64,000 nucleotides of DNA from Halomonas sp. 328. Its GTDB lineage: Bacteria > Pseudomonadota > Gammaproteobacteria > Pseudomonadales > Halomonadaceae. The notes under the pieces were generated by a model. That model was not told the DNA's origin. It saw only the letters and a list, made by a program, of their open reading frames with translations, and did no database searches. Every line of letters begins with the position of its first letter. Positions within the stretch are counted from its first letter, which is position 1. Positions 8,170 through 17,388 of the stretch are shown here, one piece after another. The translations under genes and the position numbers were made by a program. Location: the NCBI RefSeq assembly GCF_015645095.1, contig NZ_JADOTW010000018.1, positions 25,921 through 89,920 on the forward strand, given 5' to 3'.

Positions 8170-11016
8170 TCAGTGCGCCTCCAGGGCGTCGCGCACCGCC
8201 TCGGCGGTGGCCTGGGCCAGGGCCAGTTCGGCCCGGGCACGGGCCTCGGCCAGATCGAACTCGCGCAGTCGCGCCTTGACCAGGGGTACCTGGCGGGCGC
8301 TCACCGAGAGCTCGTCGACGCCCAGGCCCACCAGCACCGGCACGGCGGCGGCGTCCGAGGCCAGCTCGCCGCACACCCCCACCCACTTGCCCTGGGCATG
8401 GGCGGCGCTCACGGTCATCTCGATCAGCCGCAGCACCGCCGGGTGCAGGCCGTCGGCCTGGGCGGAGAGCTCCGGATGGCCGCGGTCGATGGCCAGGGTG
8501 TACTGGGTCAGGTCGTTGGTGCCCACCGAGAAGAAGTCCACCTCGGCGGCCAGGCTCGGGGCCAGCAGCGCCGCCGAAGGCACCTCGATCATCACCCCCA
8601 GTTGAACGTCGGTGGCCCGCTCGGCCTCGGGAAGCTCCGTCAGCAGGCGATTGAAGAGGGCCCGCACGGTGCGGAACTCGGCCACGTCCTTGACCATCGG
8701 CAGCATGATACGCAGCGGACGGCCGACACTGGCCATCAGCAGGGCGCGAAGCTGAGTCTCCAGCACCTCGGGGCGGGTCAGCGCCAGGCGGATGCCGCGC
8801 AGGCCCAGGAAGGGGTTGTCCTCCTGGGGCACCGGCCAGTAGGCCAGCGGCTTGTCGCCGCCCACGTCCAGGGTACGAGCCACCAGGGGGCGACCGTCCA
8901 GGGCATCCAGGGCCTCCCGGTACTCGGCGATCTGGGCCTCCAGGTCCGGCGCCTGGGCATGGGCCATGAAGATGAACTCGGTGCGCAGCAGGCCCACCCC
9001 CTCGGCGCCACGCTCCACGGCATCGGCGGCATGGGCGGTGTTGCCCAGGTTGGCGGCCACCTCGACCCGGTGACCGTCGGCGGTGGCGGCGGGCTCGAAG
9101 CGGGCCGCCCAGGCCGCCTTCTCGCGGGCCTGGGCCTCCCGGAGGCGCAGCTCGGCGCGATCGCGGCGCTCCTTGGAGGGACGCGGGATCACCTGGCCCC
9201 GCTCGCCGTCGAGGATCAGCTCGTCGCCATTCTCCAGGGTCAGCACCCGCTCGCCGGCCCCCACCACGGCGGGGATGCCCAGCGCTCGGGCGAGGATGGC
9301 GCTATGGGCGGTGGCGCCGCCGCGGGCGGTCAGCAGGCCGCGGACCCGGGCGGTGTCCAGGCGTGCCACGTCGGAGGGGCCCAGGTCGTCGGCCACCAGG
9401 ATATAGGGGTGTGCCGGCGGCTCGGGCAGTGCCACCTCACAGAGGATGCCCAGCACCCGGCGCCCCACGTCACGCAGGTCGGCGGCACGCTCGGCCAGCA
9501 GCCGGTCGGCCAGGGCCTCCTGGGCCCGGGCGGCGGTCTCGATCGCTTCCCACCAGCCGGCCTCGGCGGAGGCGCCGTCGCGGATGCCCTCCAGGGCGGC
9601 CTGGTAGAGCTCCGGGTCCTCCAGCATCTCCTCATGCATGGAGAGGATCTCCGCCACCTCGCCGCCCCGGGCCTGGGTCACCAGGGCCTCGAGCTGTTCG
9701 GCCCCCTCGCGGATCGCCGCCCCCAGGCGTCGCTCCTGCTCGGCGGCGTCCGCGGCCCGGGCCGGGTAGTCGAAGCGCGGCGTTCGCATCACGAACAGCG
9801 GCGCGATGGCCAGCCCCGGGGAGGCGGCCACCGCCGGATGGGGACGATCCGCCGCCAGCGGCTCCAGGACCGGGGCCGGCGCTTCGGCGGCGATGGCATC
9901 GCGCCCCTCGTCGAAGGGGGTGACCCGCTCGCCGAGGCCATCGCGCACCGCCCGGTCGATGGCGGCCAGGGCCTCCCCGGCCCCCTCGCCTTCGGCGGAG
10001 AAGACCAGCCGCTGGCCGCGGCGGGCCCCCAGGCCGATCACCTTGGTGAGGCTGGTGGCGGCCACCGCCTCGCCGCCCTCGGCCAGGCGCACCTTGATCG
10101 CCAGGCCCTGGGCCCGGGCCACCTGGATCAGCTGCTTGGCCGGACGCGCATGCAGGCCGTGGGCATTGAGGACCCGCACGGTCAGGGTCTCGGCCCCGGC
10201 GCCCTCGCCGGCCAGGCGCGCCAGCACGGTCTGGACCGAGGCGCCGACGAGCTCGCCGCCCTGCCCCGTCTCCAGCAGGGCATGGAGGCGCTCCAGCAGG
10301 CCGCGGTGGGCATCGCCCTGGGCGGCCAGGCAGAAGACCCCGTTGACGGCGCCGGCCTCGGCGGGGGTGGCCAGGGCCAGGGCCGGGGTGGCGACTTCGC
10401 GATGGCTATGGGCCAGCCATAGCCCCTGGCCCAGGGCCAGGGGCGGCTGCTCGGCAATGGCGGCGACGAAGCCCGGGGCCACGCAGCCGGCCTGGCGCAG
10501 CCTAGCCGCGGCGGCCAACGCCAGCTCCTCGGCGGAGTGGGCCGGGAAGCCCAGGCACAGGGTCTCGGCATCCAGGCGCGCCTCCACCACCGCCTTGGAG
10601 AGCAGGGCGGCCACCTGGGCCGGCGAGTCGGCGGCGGCCAGGCGCTCGCCGACGCCGTCCCGGTCCAGCACATGGGTCAGCTGACGCAGGATATCCAGGT
10701 GCTCGTCGCTCTGGGCGGCGATGGTCACCAGCACATGAACCCGCTGGCCGTCGTGCCAGTCGAGGCCCCGGGGAAACTGCAGTACCCGCACGCCGGTCTG
10801 CTTGACGTGGCGACGGCTCTCGGGAGTGCCATGGGGAATGGCGATGGCATTGCCCAGGTAGGTGGACGACTGTGCCTCCCGGGCATGCAGGCCCTGACGG
10901 TAGTCGGCCTCGACCAGGCCCGCCGCCAGCAGCGCCTCGGCGGCATGGTCGAGGGCCGCCTGCCAGTCGCTGGCCTCGCAGCCCAGCAGGATGTCCTCCT
11001 GGCGTAGCGTCAGCAT
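8170..11016 (-). CDS. fruB: Fused fructose PTS phosphotransferase EIIA-HPr-EI
   Basis: The 948-residue cytoplasmic multiphosphoryl-transfer protein relays phosphate from PEP to FruA. Visible modules: EIIA-Fru (1-145, active H62 in AIPHGTPESRR), a degenerate EIIA-like middle region (about 150-270), HPr/FPr (about 277-370, H289 in HGLHARPAK), and EI (about 395-948, H571 in GGATAHSAILARALG, plus ADIGDPEL-type C-terminal motifs such as VSVGTNDLTQYTLA-like FFSVGTNDLTQYTLA and GVCGELASD). Having EI in the same chain means this branch does not need a separate EI or HPr. ATG 11016 has AGGAGG upstream. It is the first gene of the operon, divergent from fruR. Confidence 0.97.
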   Translation of the reverse strand: MLTLRQEDILLGCEASDWQAALDHAAEALLAAGLVEADYRQGLHAREAQSSTYLGNAIAIPHGTPESRRHVKQTGVRVLQFPRGLDWHDGQRVHVLVTIAAQSDEHLDILRQLTHVLDRDGVGERLAAADSPAQVAALLSKAVVEARLDAETLCLGFPAHSAEELALAAAARLRQAGCVAPGFVAAIAEQPPLALGQGLWLAHSHREVATPALALATPAEAGAVNGVFCLAAQGDAHRGLLERLHALLETGQGGELVGASVQTVLARLAGEGAGAETLTVRVLNAHGLHARPAKQLIQVARAQGLAIKVRLAEGGEAVAATSLTKVIGLGARRGQRLVFSAEGEGAGEALAAIDRAVRDGLGERVTPFDEGRDAIAAEAPAPVLEPLAADRPHPAVAASPGLAIAPLFVMRTPRFDYPARAADAAEQERRLGAAIREGAEQLEALVTQARGGEVAEILSMHEEMLEDPELYQAALEGIRDGASAEAGWWEAIETAARAQEALADRLLAERAADLRDVGRRVLGILCEVALPEPPAHPYILVADDLGPSDVARLDTARVRGLLTARGGATAHSAILARALGIPAVVGAGERVLTLENGDELILDGERGQVIPRPSKERRDRAELRLREAQAREKAAWAARFEPAATADGHRVEVAANLGNTAHAADAVERGAEGVGLLRTEFIFMAHAQAPDLEAQIAEYREALDALDGRPLVARTLDVGGDKPLAYWPVPQEDNPFLGLRGIRLALTRPEVLETQLRALLMASVGRPLRIMLPMVKDVAEFRTVRALFNRLLTELPEAERATDVQLGVMIEVPSAALLAPSLAAEVDFFSVGTNDLTQYTLAIDRGHPELSAQADGLHPAVLRLIEMTVSAAHAQGKWVGVCGELASDAAAVPVLVGLGVDELSVSARQVPLVKARLREFDLAEARARAELALAQATAEAVRDALEAH

Positions 11017-11112
11017 GGGTGCCTCCTTGATGGGCGCTCGTCGCCCTGGTTCGAGTCTAGCCAGCCCTATCGGGAGCCCAGGCCCGTGATGTGTCGTGAA
11101 GATGAGACAAGA

Positions 11113-11124
11113 TGAATCGTGTCA
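11113..11124. promoter_or_regulatory. FruR/Cra operator-like site 1
   Basis: TGAATCGTGTCA resembles the Cra/FruR half-palindrome (TGAAACGTTTCA type). It lies 97 nt upstream of fruB. A second, nearly identical site lies 32 bp away in the same orientation. Confidence 0.6.
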
Positions 11125-11144
11125 CCTATGATTTAACCTAAGGC

Positions 11145-11156
11145 TGGATCGTGTCA
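11145..11156. promoter_or_regulatory. FruR/Cra operator-like site 2
   Basis: TGGATCGTGTCA is identical to site 1 except for one base, and the following CCTA is also shared. It lies in the fruB-fruR intergenic region, and its spacing of about three helical turns from site 1 suits co-operative binding. Confidence 0.58.
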
Positions 11157-11220
11157 CCTAAATAATCAAGCACCAGCCTATTCGACTTTCGAAGGGGGCA
11201 GAGAGCCTCTGCCATGACGT

Positions 11221-11232
11221 AGAATCGAGTCA
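11221..11232. promoter_or_regulatory. FruR/Cra operator-like site 3
   Basis: AGAATCGAGTCA lies 18 nt before the fruR start and overlaps the region where its ribosome site begins. It matches sites 1 and 2 at RATCGNGTCA. It would allow fruR autoregulation. Confidence 0.5.
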
Positions 11233-11249
11233 GCCGCAAGGAGAGGCCC

Positions 11250-12257
11250 ATGACACTCGCCGAAATCGCCCGTCTGGCGGGGGTATCCCGTACCACCGCC
11301 AGCTATGTCATCAATGGCCAGGCCCGGGAACGGCGCATCAGCCAGGAGACCGTGGACAAGGTCATGGCGGTGGTGGAGAAGCATCACTACCGCATCGACG
11401 CCCAGGCCGCGGCCCTGCGCCGTGGTGCCAGCCATACCCTGGGGCTGATCATCCCCGACCTGGAGAACGCCAGTTATGCGCGCCTGGCCAAGCGCCTGGA
11501 GCGGGGCGCCCGGGCCCAGGGCTATCAACTGCTGATCGTCGGCTCCGACGACGACCCGGACAGCGAGCGGGAGCTGGCCCGGGCCCTGCGCGCCCAGCGC
11601 TGCGAGGCGCTGATCACCGCCAGCTGCCTGCCCGAGGAAGATCCCCTCTACGCCGAACTGATGGCCGCCGGCCTGCCGGTGATCGCCGTGGACCGGGCCC
11701 TGGATCCCGCGCGCTTCGTCAGCGTGGTCAGCAACAATCGGGAGGCCGCCCGGCAATTGACCGCCTCCCTGCTGGGGCCCGGGGTCGAGCGGGTGGTGTG
11801 GTTCGATGCGGTGGCGGAACTCTCCATCACCCGGGAGCGCCGCGCCGGTTTCCGCGAGGCGGTGACCGAAGGAGACTATCGCAGCGAGATCGCCTGCGCC
11901 TCCCGCTATGACCGGGATCAGGGGGCGGCGCTGATGCGCGAGCTGCTGGCCGGGCCGGGCCTGCCCGACGCCCTGATCACCGCCTCCTATACCCTGCTGG
12001 ATGGCGCCCTGGACGTGCTGCTGGAGGCGGGCGGCCTGCCTCCCTCCCTGCGCCTGGCGACCTTCGGTGACGACCGCCTGCTGGACTTCCTGCCGCTGCC
12101 GGTCAACGCCCTACCCCAGGATCACGACCGCATCGCCGAGCTGACCCTGGCCCGGGCCCTGGACGCGGTCCGCGGCCAGTATGTGCCGGGACAGGTGCTG
12201 GTGGAGCGCCGCCTGCATCGTCGCCTGCCCCTGGCCGCCCCACACTCAGTGGTATAA
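11250..12257 (+). CDS. fruR: LacI-family fructose repressor/catabolite regulator
   Basis: The 335-residue LacI/GalR regulator starts with MTLAEIARLAGVSRTTASYVIN, the Cra/FruR-type helix-turn-helix (residues 1-25) and hinge (about 45-60: AQAAALRRGASHTLGLIIPD). A periplasmic-binding-protein-like effector domain follows (about 60-330). FruR proteins sense fructose 1-phosphate and release the operator. AAGGAG precedes ATG 11250. It is divergent from fruBKA, with three operator-like sites between them. Length matches the family (about 330). Whether it acts only locally, as in pseudomonads, or more globally cannot be told here. Confidence 0.94.
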   Translation: MTLAEIARLAGVSRTTASYVINGQARERRISQETVDKVMAVVEKHHYRIDAQAAALRRGASHTLGLIIPDLENASYARLAKRLERGARAQGYQLLIVGSDDDPDSERELARALRAQRCEALITASCLPEEDPLYAELMAAGLPVIAVDRALDPARFVSVVSNNREAARQLTASLLGPGVERVVWFDAVAELSITRERRAGFREAVTEGDYRSEIACASRYDRDQGAALMRELLAGPGLPDALITASYTLLDGALDVLLEAGGLPPSLRLATFGDDRLLDFLPLPVNALPQDHDRIAELTLARALDAVRGQYVPGQVLVERRLHRRLPLAAPHSVV

Positions 12258-12290
12258 GATATTCAACATACTTTCTTATCCCCCTTAACA

Positions 12291-12328
12291 TCGACCCCGA
12301 ATAGCGAGCTTTCGTTATTCGGGGTCGA
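12291..12328. promoter_or_regulatory. Strong hairpin between fruR and the CDF gene
   Basis: A perfect 13-bp stem (TCGACCCCGAATA / TATTCGGGGTCGA) with a 12-nt loop starts 34 nt after the fruR stop and ends 15 nt before the CDF start. No T-run follows on the plus strand. It may terminate fruR transcription, or act as a leader structure over the CDF ribosome site, since GTGAGAAA follows directly. Confidence 0.6.
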
Positions 12329-12343
12329 GCCGTCGGTGAGAAA

Positions 12344-13249
12344 ATGCAACCAACTCTCGAGCAACGCACCCTCAAGCTCTCCATTTTCATGACCCTGTCG
12401 GTGGCCAGCCTGGGGGTGCTCTTCGGGCTGCTCTCCGGCTCGCAGTCGATCCTCTTCGATGGCGTCTTCTCCACCATCGATGCCGGCATGTCACTGCTCT
12501 CGCTGTGGGTCTCGCGGCTGCTGATGCGCGAGGCCAGCCCGCGCTTCCAGCATGGCTACTGGCACCTGGAGCCCCTGGTGGCGGCCCTCAACGGCGCCAT
12601 CCTCACCCTGCTCTGCTTCTACGCCTTCCTCAATGCCCTGCGCGGCCTGCTGGAAGGCGGTCGGGTGCTGGCCTTCGACCTGGCCATCGCCTATGCGCTG
12701 GTGGTGGCCGTGGTCTGCTTCGCCATGGCTTGGTACCAGCGCAAGGTCAATCGCCGGGTGGGCTCCGAGTTCCTGCGCATCGACGCCCAGGGCTGGCTGA
12801 TGGCCGGGCTGATCACCGCCGCCCTGCTGGTGGCCTTCGCCATCGCCCTGTTGCTGGAGGGGACCCCCGCCGCGCCCTGGATCCCCTATATCGATTCCCT
12901 GCTGCTGGCGGGCCTGACCCTGGCCTTCCTGCCGGTGCCCATCGGCATCGTGCGCCGCGCCATGAAGGAGGTGCTGATGGTGGCCCCCAGTGCGCTGGAT
13001 CGGGAGGTGCGGGGGGTGATGGAGGGGGTCATGCGACGCGACGGCCTGCTCGCCTATCACAGCCACGTGGCCAAGACCGGGCGCGTCTCAGTGATCGAGA
13101 TCCATATCGTCACCCGGCCGGACTTCGCCGCCGACGCCGGGGTGGCGGCACTGGACGAGATTCGCCAAGAGATCGATGCCGGCCTGAGCATTCCCGCCGA
13201 GAAGCGCTGGTTTACCCTGGCGTTCACGGCCGATCCGCGCTGGGCCTAA
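12344..13249 (+). CDS. Cation diffusion facilitator family transporter
   Basis: The 301-residue inner-membrane protein has about six helices between residues 12 and 215, then a cytoplasmic C-terminal domain (about 220-300). The helix-2 region reads LFDGVFSTIDAGMSLLSLWV and is followed by HGYWHLEPLVAALNG, the typical CDF loop. Known CDF proteins export Zn, Cd, Co or Fe by proton antiport. The helix-2 metal-site pattern here (D..FSTID) differs from the usual HSLSD-type pattern, so the metal cannot be assigned. GTGAGAAA lies before ATG 12344. The gene is monocistronic between fruR and a convergent kinase. Confidence 0.85.
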   Translation: MQPTLEQRTLKLSIFMTLSVASLGVLFGLLSGSQSILFDGVFSTIDAGMSLLSLWVSRLLMREASPRFQHGYWHLEPLVAALNGAILTLLCFYAFLNALRGLLEGGRVLAFDLAIAYALVVAVVCFAMAWYQRKVNRRVGSEFLRIDAQGWLMAGLITAALLVAFAIALLLEGTPAAPWIPYIDSLLLAGLTLAFLPVPIGIVRRAMKEVLMVAPSALDREVRGVMEGVMRRDGLLAYHSHVAKTGRVSVIEIHIVTRPDFAADAGVAALDEIRQEIDAGLSIPAEKRWFTLAFTADPRWA

Positions 13250-13332
13250 GCGCTACCCGGGCCCCCGGCCCAGGCCACGACGCCTTCACCGCCGGGACGA
13301 GCCGGCCCTTCAGGCATCCATCCCGGACTCGC

Positions 13333-15507
13333 TCAGGCATCCGCTTCCGGCAGCGCCTCCAGCCACGCCTTCAGGGCCGCCTGCAATGGCGCCTGAGCCG
13401 CCTCCAGGGCGGCCATGGTGGCATGCATCGGCGCCGTATTCTCCGCCCGAGCCTCGCGCTCCAGCTCACCGGCCAGGTGCGCCAGGCGACAGGCGCCGAC
13501 GCTGGCCGACTCCCCCTTGAGCAGGTGAGCCAGCTGCATGGCCTCGCGGCACTCCCCCGCCGCGACCCGGCGAGCCAGGGTGGCCAGGCGCTCGGGGAGC
13601 TGCTGGCAGTAGAGATGGACCAGGGAGCGAATCCCCGGGGTGCCCAGGCTCTCGCGCAGCTCCTCCAGGGTCGAGGCCTCCAGGTCATGAACCGGTGGCG
13701 AGGCCTGGGGCGTCGGCAAGGGGGCCTCGCTACCGGTCAGGTAATGGGAGAGCAGGGCCACCAGCTCGTTACGGTAGAAGGGCTTGGTGAGGTAGTCGCT
13801 CATGCCCACGGCCAGGCAGCGCTCGCGTTCATCGGCCAGGCCACCGGCCGTCATCGCGACGATGGGCACCTCGGCCAGCCAGCCGCCCCGCTCCCGCAAC
13901 CGGCGGGTCGCCTCCAGGCCATCCATCCCCGGCATCTGGATATCCATGAAGATCAGGTCGAAGCGCTCCGCCTCGACCCGCGCCAGGGCCTCCGCGCCGC
14001 TCTCCGCCAGGCTGACGCGTCCCCCCAGGGACTCCAGCATGGCTCGGGCCACCTGCTGATTGACCGGGTTGTCCTCGACCACCAGCAGTCGCACCCGGAA
14101 GCATTGCGGCGACGGCGCCTCGGTCGCGGCCTGGGGCGTGGCCACGGCCCCCTCGACCACTTTCAGGGGCAGCTCGACCCAGAAACGGGAGCCCTCGCCC
14201 GGCCGGCTCTCGAAACCGATCTCGCCGCCCATGGCCTCTACCAGGCGGCGACTGATGGCCAGCCCCAGGCCGGTGCCACCGAAGCGCCGTGCCGTGGAGG
14301 TATCCCCCTGGCGAAAGGGTTCGAAGAGGTCGGACTGGGCCTCCTCGCGGATGCCGCAGCCGGTGTCGACGACCTCCAGATGGAGGCGCTGCGCCTCCTG
14401 CCAATGCGCGGCCAGGCGCACCTCGCCCCGGTCGGTGAACTTGATGGCATTGGAGAGCAGGTTGAGCACGACCTGACGCAGGCGGCCGGGGTCCCCCTCC
14501 AGGCGCCGCGGGAGCGCCGGGTCCAGGTCGCAGCCCAGGGCCAGGCCACGGGAGCGGGCGCGGGGCGCGAAGAGCGTCAGGGCCCCCTGAACCACCTCGC
14601 GCAGGTCGAAACTGGTCTGTTCCAGCTCCAGGCGTCCGGCCTCGATCTTGGAGAAGTCGAGGATATCGTTGATCAGATTGAGCAACAGGCCGGCGCTGTC
14701 ATGGATGGTCGTGGCATAGCGGCGGGCGGCGTCATCCAGGGGACGCCCCAGCAGCAGGTCGCTCATGCCGATCACGCCATTCAGGGGGGTGCGGATCTCG
14801 TGACTGACGGTGGCCAGGAACTCCGACTTCGCCTGGCTGGCGGCCTGGGCCTGGGTGGCCGAGACCTCCAGCTCCTGGCTGAGCCGCTCCAGGGAGTCCC
14901 GGGCCCGGGCATGATCGCGCACCTCGCGAAACAGGAAGAGAGCCACCAGGGCACCGGCCAGGCTCATCAGCAGGATCATTGCCAGCAGCAGGGTATAGAG
15001 CCCCTGGAGGTTGCTGCGCTCCCGGTGGGCGGTCTCGGCCAGGAAGCCATTGATGATCACCACCAGCTGCTCGGTATCACGGCCCAGCACCGTCAGTTGC
15101 TCGTCGAGGCGCCGGCGCAGCTCATCATCGAGACGCGACTGGGAGTAGAAGGCCTCGTCCAGGGCCTCGATCTGCGCGATCAGGGAGGGCATCTTCTGGT
15201 TGGCGGCGGGTATCGACGCCAGCAGCGCCGCCAGCTCGCCACGCCGCAACAGGTTGATACGACTGTAGAGCAGCTCCAGGCGCATGCGCAGCGCCTCCAG
15301 CTCGTCCTCCTGCTGCATGGCCAGCTCGCTACGTAGCTGCACCACCTCCCGGTCGAGCTTGTAGGCGGCCCAGGTGGTATCGCCCCCCACGCTCTGGGCC
15401 AGGCTCTCCTGGCGCCACAACACCAGCCCGATGACGATCACCGCCGCCGAGAAGAAAGCCAGGGCGGCAAACACGCCCAGCTTGAAGCGAAGGGGGTAGC
15501 GCAACAT
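13333..15507 (-). CDS. Membrane hybrid histidine kinase with receiver and HPt domains
   Basis: The 724-residue sensor kinase has helices at about 10-31 and 170-193 that enclose a mostly helical periplasmic sensor of about 138 residues. A HisKA domain ([22 protein letters not shown]236), HATPase ([38 protein letters not shown]), receiver (D522 in [11 protein letters not shown], Lys in YLTKPF) and C-terminal HPt (H661 in [14 protein letters not shown]) follow. It can therefore run a complete internal phosphorelay and needs a separate output regulator, which is not encoded nearby. A small exported protein lies 37 nt upstream on the same strand and is probably cotranscribed. The stimulus is unknown. 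Confidence 0.9.
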   Translation of the reverse strand: MLRYPLRFKLGVFAALAFFSAAVIVIGLVLWRQESLAQSVGGDTTWAAYKLDREVVQLRSELAMQQEDELEALRMRLELLYSRINLLRRGELAALLASIPAANQKMPSLIAQIEALDEAFYSQSRLDDELRRRLDEQLTVLGRDTEQLVVIINGFLAETAHRERSNLQGLYTLLLAMILLMSLAGALVALFLFREVRDHARARDSLERLSQELEVSATQAQAASQAKSEFLATVSHEIRTPLNGVIGMSDLLLGRPLDDAARRYATTIHDSAGLLLNLINDILDFSKIEAGRLELEQTSFDLREVVQGALTLFAPRARSRGLALGCDLDPALPRRLEGDPGRLRQVVLNLLSNAIKFTDRGEVRLAAHWQEAQRLHLEVVDTGCGIREEAQSDLFEPFRQGDTSTARRFGGTGLGLAISRRLVEAMGGEIGFESRPGEGSRFWVELPLKVVEGAVATPQAATEAPSPQCFRVRLLVVEDNPVNQQVARAMLESLGGRVSLAESGAEALARVEAERFDLIFMDIQMPGMDGLEATRRLRERGGWLAEVPIVAMTAGGLADERERCLAVGMSDYLTKPFYRNELVALLSHYLTGSEAPLPTPQASPPVHDLEASTLEELRESLGTPGIRSLVHLYCQQLPERLATLARRVAAGECREAMQLAHLLKGESASVGACRLAHLAGELEREARAENTAPMHATMAALEAAQAPLQAALKAWLEALPEADA

Positions 15508-15544
15508 GGGCTTTTGGCCTCCCTGCCCGAGACGGTCGCCGAGA

Positions 15545-16057
15545 CTACTCCACCATCATCCGCTGCACCTGCCATACGGAGCGAAAGCGTATCGTCTCGT
15601 TGTGCAGCGAGGGGTCCTGATCGAACGGATAGAGCACGAAGATGGGGCCCTGGTCGCGAATCGCCATGCGCTCACCGTCCTGCTCCATGGCCAGCAGCAC
15701 CGGATGACGATGGAAGTCGCTGACGGGGATCTCAGCCATGAAGTTGTTCAGCGCCGTGACGGTGACCCGCTTGCCCTGAGCTCCCAGCGCCGCCAGCAGG
15801 GCGCGGGCCAGAGGGCCGCGGTAGTGACTGATGCCATCGGTCCAGGGCGTTGAAGTCTCGATGCTATGCCAGGGCAGCGCCTCGAGCATCTCGCGATCGA
15901 AATGGGCTTCATCGCCCACATTGGTATGGGAGATATTGCCTCCCACCACCAGAATGACCGCACCCTCAGGCTCGCGTAGTTCATGGGCCAAGGTCGAGAA
16001 GGGCCATAGCAGGCCGATAAGCAGCAGCCGATACCAGTTGCGTGAAAATATTGTCAT
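15545..16057 (-). CDS. Exported molybdopterin-domain-like protein next to the hybrid kinase
   Basis: The 170-residue protein has a signal peptide (about 1-24, [17 protein letters not shown]). The mature part ([52 protein letters not shown]) resembles the small oxidoreductase/molybdopterin-binding fold of the sulfite-oxidase type but lacks a clear molybdenum Cys. It is often annotated simply as an oxidoreductase. It ends 37 nt before the hybrid kinase and shares its strand. A role as a periplasmic sensing partner of that kinase is my inference. The start at 16057 has a weak ribosome site, but the signal peptide begins there. Confidence 0.65.
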   Translation of the reverse strand: MTIFSRNWYRLLLIGLLWPFSTLAHELREPEGAVILVVGGNISHTNVGDEAHFDREMLEALPWHSIETSTPWTDGISHYRGPLARALLAALGAQGKRVTVTALNNFMAEIPVSDFHRHPVLLAMEQDGERMAIRDQGPIFVLYPFDQDPSLHNETIRFRSVWQVQRMMVE

Positions 16058-16283
16058 GAAAAGAGACTATCACTGAGACGCCGAGCCTTCTCCCGAGGAG
16101 GACGTCCGATGGGGGCGGCACCCTGGCTCCTTATGCCGCCTCGCCTAGCCTACCATGGCGCCGACGAAGGAGGCGCTCTCCTTTCGGCGATGCCGGGAAG
16201 CCGGGCCACGGGATTGTAAAGCATCAGAGAAGTGATTTTCGATATCACATGAGCAATTGGCGATATTCAATGGCCGCGCCATG

Positions 16284-16306
16284 AAAACGGGGGCCGAAGC
16301 CCCCGT
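16284..16306 (-). terminator. Intrinsic terminator of the DUF2189 gene
   Basis: An 8-bp perfect stem (ACGGGGGC / GCCCCCGT, loop CGAA read on plus) lies 19 nt after the stop of the leftward gene and is followed on the minus strand by TTTTC. The 16058-16283 stretch holds no other gene that I can support. Confidence 0.78.
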
Positions 16307-16324
16307 GACACTCGCGGCACGACC

Positions 16325-17143
16325 TCAGGCCTCGTCGGCCTGCCCGGGGTGCTCGATACGCACCAGGTCCTCATAGGCATGCCAACTGGCGTGACCCAGC
16401 ACCGGCAGGATCAGTGCCAGGCCGATATAGAAGGTCATCACCCCCACCAGCACGCAACCGGTGAGCATGGCCGCCCACAGCAGCATGGGACGGAAGTTGC
16501 GCGCCACCGAGCGGATGCTGGCCTCGATCCCCTCCATGAAGGTGAGGTCCTGATCCATCAGGGTGGGTATCGCCACCACGCTGATGGCGAAGGCGCCGAA
16601 GGCCAGGATGGCGCCGGCCACGGTACCCACGGCGAGCATCCCCAGCCCCTCGGGGGTGGTCAGCAGCGACGTATAGAGGGTCTCGGGGCTGGGCACCTCG
16701 AAGCCGAAGAAGAGCGCGAAGAGCAGGGTCGCCAGGCGGATCCAGGCGAGAAAGAAGATCATCATCATCACGCCCATCATCGCCAGCTGCCCGGTATGGG
16801 AGGTCCAGGCACCGAAGGCATCCCCCAGGGTCGGCGCGCGCCCCGCTTCCAGGGCTCGACTGATGCCATAGGAGCCCACCGCCACCAGGGGACCGAGGAA
16901 CATGAAGCCGGCGATCAGCGGCAACAGCCAGTGCCACAGCCCCAGCATGAAGGCCCCCACGGTCACGGCGACACTCAGGCCCACCCAGAACATGCCATAG
17001 GCCAGGCTGACCGCCGTGGCCTGTCGAAAATCCTGAAACCCCGCGGCCAGCCAGGCCTTGGGGCGGTCCATGCCCACCGGGTTGATGGAGATCTTCACCA
17101 CGGCATCGGTCGGCTTGTGATTCTTGGATGCTGCTGCATTCAT
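16325..17143 (-). CDS. DUF2189 membrane protein
   Basis: The 272-residue inner-membrane protein has about six helices (SLAYGMFWVGLSVAVTVGAF, LPLIAGFMFLGPLVAVGSYG, LAMMGVMMMIFFLAWIRLA and others) after a soluble N terminus of about 50 residues. FLGPLVAVGSYGISRALE is characteristic of DUF2189, often annotated as a cytochrome c oxidase-associated or uncharacterised membrane protein. Start 17143 is supported by AAGGGG eight nt upstream; the open frame extends 26 codons further without a ribosome site. It is divergent from the flavocytochrome c genes. Its function is not known. Confidence 0.8.
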   Translation of the reverse strand: MNAAASKNHKPTDAVVKISINPVGMDRPKAWLAAGFQDFRQATAVSLAYGMFWVGLSVAVTVGAFMLGLWHWLLPLIAGFMFLGPLVAVGSYGISRALEAGRAPTLGDAFGAWTSHTGQLAMMGVMMMIFFLAWIRLATLLFALFFGFEVPSPETLYTSLLTTPEGLGMLAVGTVAGAILAFGAFAISVVAIPTLMDQDLTFMEGIEASIRSVARNFRPMLLWAAMLTGCVLVGVMTFYIGLALILPVLGHASWHAYEDLVRIEHPGQADEA

Positions 17144-17294
17144 GGAACAACCCCTTATCCCGCAAGCGGAAATCAAAGCCTGGGTCAGGCGCCGCGATAC
17201 CCAGGTCAATGAAGGACACAAGGCTGGATGCCTCTACACTGCTAACTGTAGTCGAGGCCTCGAGGGCCCGCCGCGCTTGCCTTCAACGCCGGGG

Positions 17295-17339
17295 CCGCCA
17301 TTCGGACAAGGCGACATCATTCCGCCATTCGGCTATATT
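17295..17339 (+). promoter_or_regulatory. Candidate promoter and direct repeats upstream of the cytochrome gene
   Basis: The 11-mer CCGCCATTCGG occurs at 17295-17305 and 17322-17332. A possible promoter lies across the second copy: GCGACA (17311-17316), a 17-nt spacer and TATATT (17334-17339). This would drive the cytochrome/FccB/YeeE/SoxYZ genes, with a leader of about 45 nt. The direct repeats could be activator or repressor half-sites; this is not proven. Confidence 0.4.
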
Positions 17340-17388
17340 AAAGACCACGCTAATAAATAAAGCGTCTAACAAGACGAGGAGTTCGACG

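Noticed and set aside
7324..10422. A 1032-codon open frame on the plus strand opposite fruK and fruB
   Set aside because: It is antisense to two clearly identified PTS genes, its translation has no recognisable domain, and such long frames are expected opposite GC-rich genes.
12505..15336. A 943-codon plus-strand frame overlapping the CDF gene and opposite the hybrid kinase
   Set aside because: Both real genes have strong family motifs; this frame is rich in Gly, Arg and Gln, without domain order.
16058..16283. A possible small RNA in the 226-bp gap before the DUF2189 terminator
   Set aside because: No promoter-terminator pair or strong fold was seen apart from the terminator that serves the DUF2189 gene.
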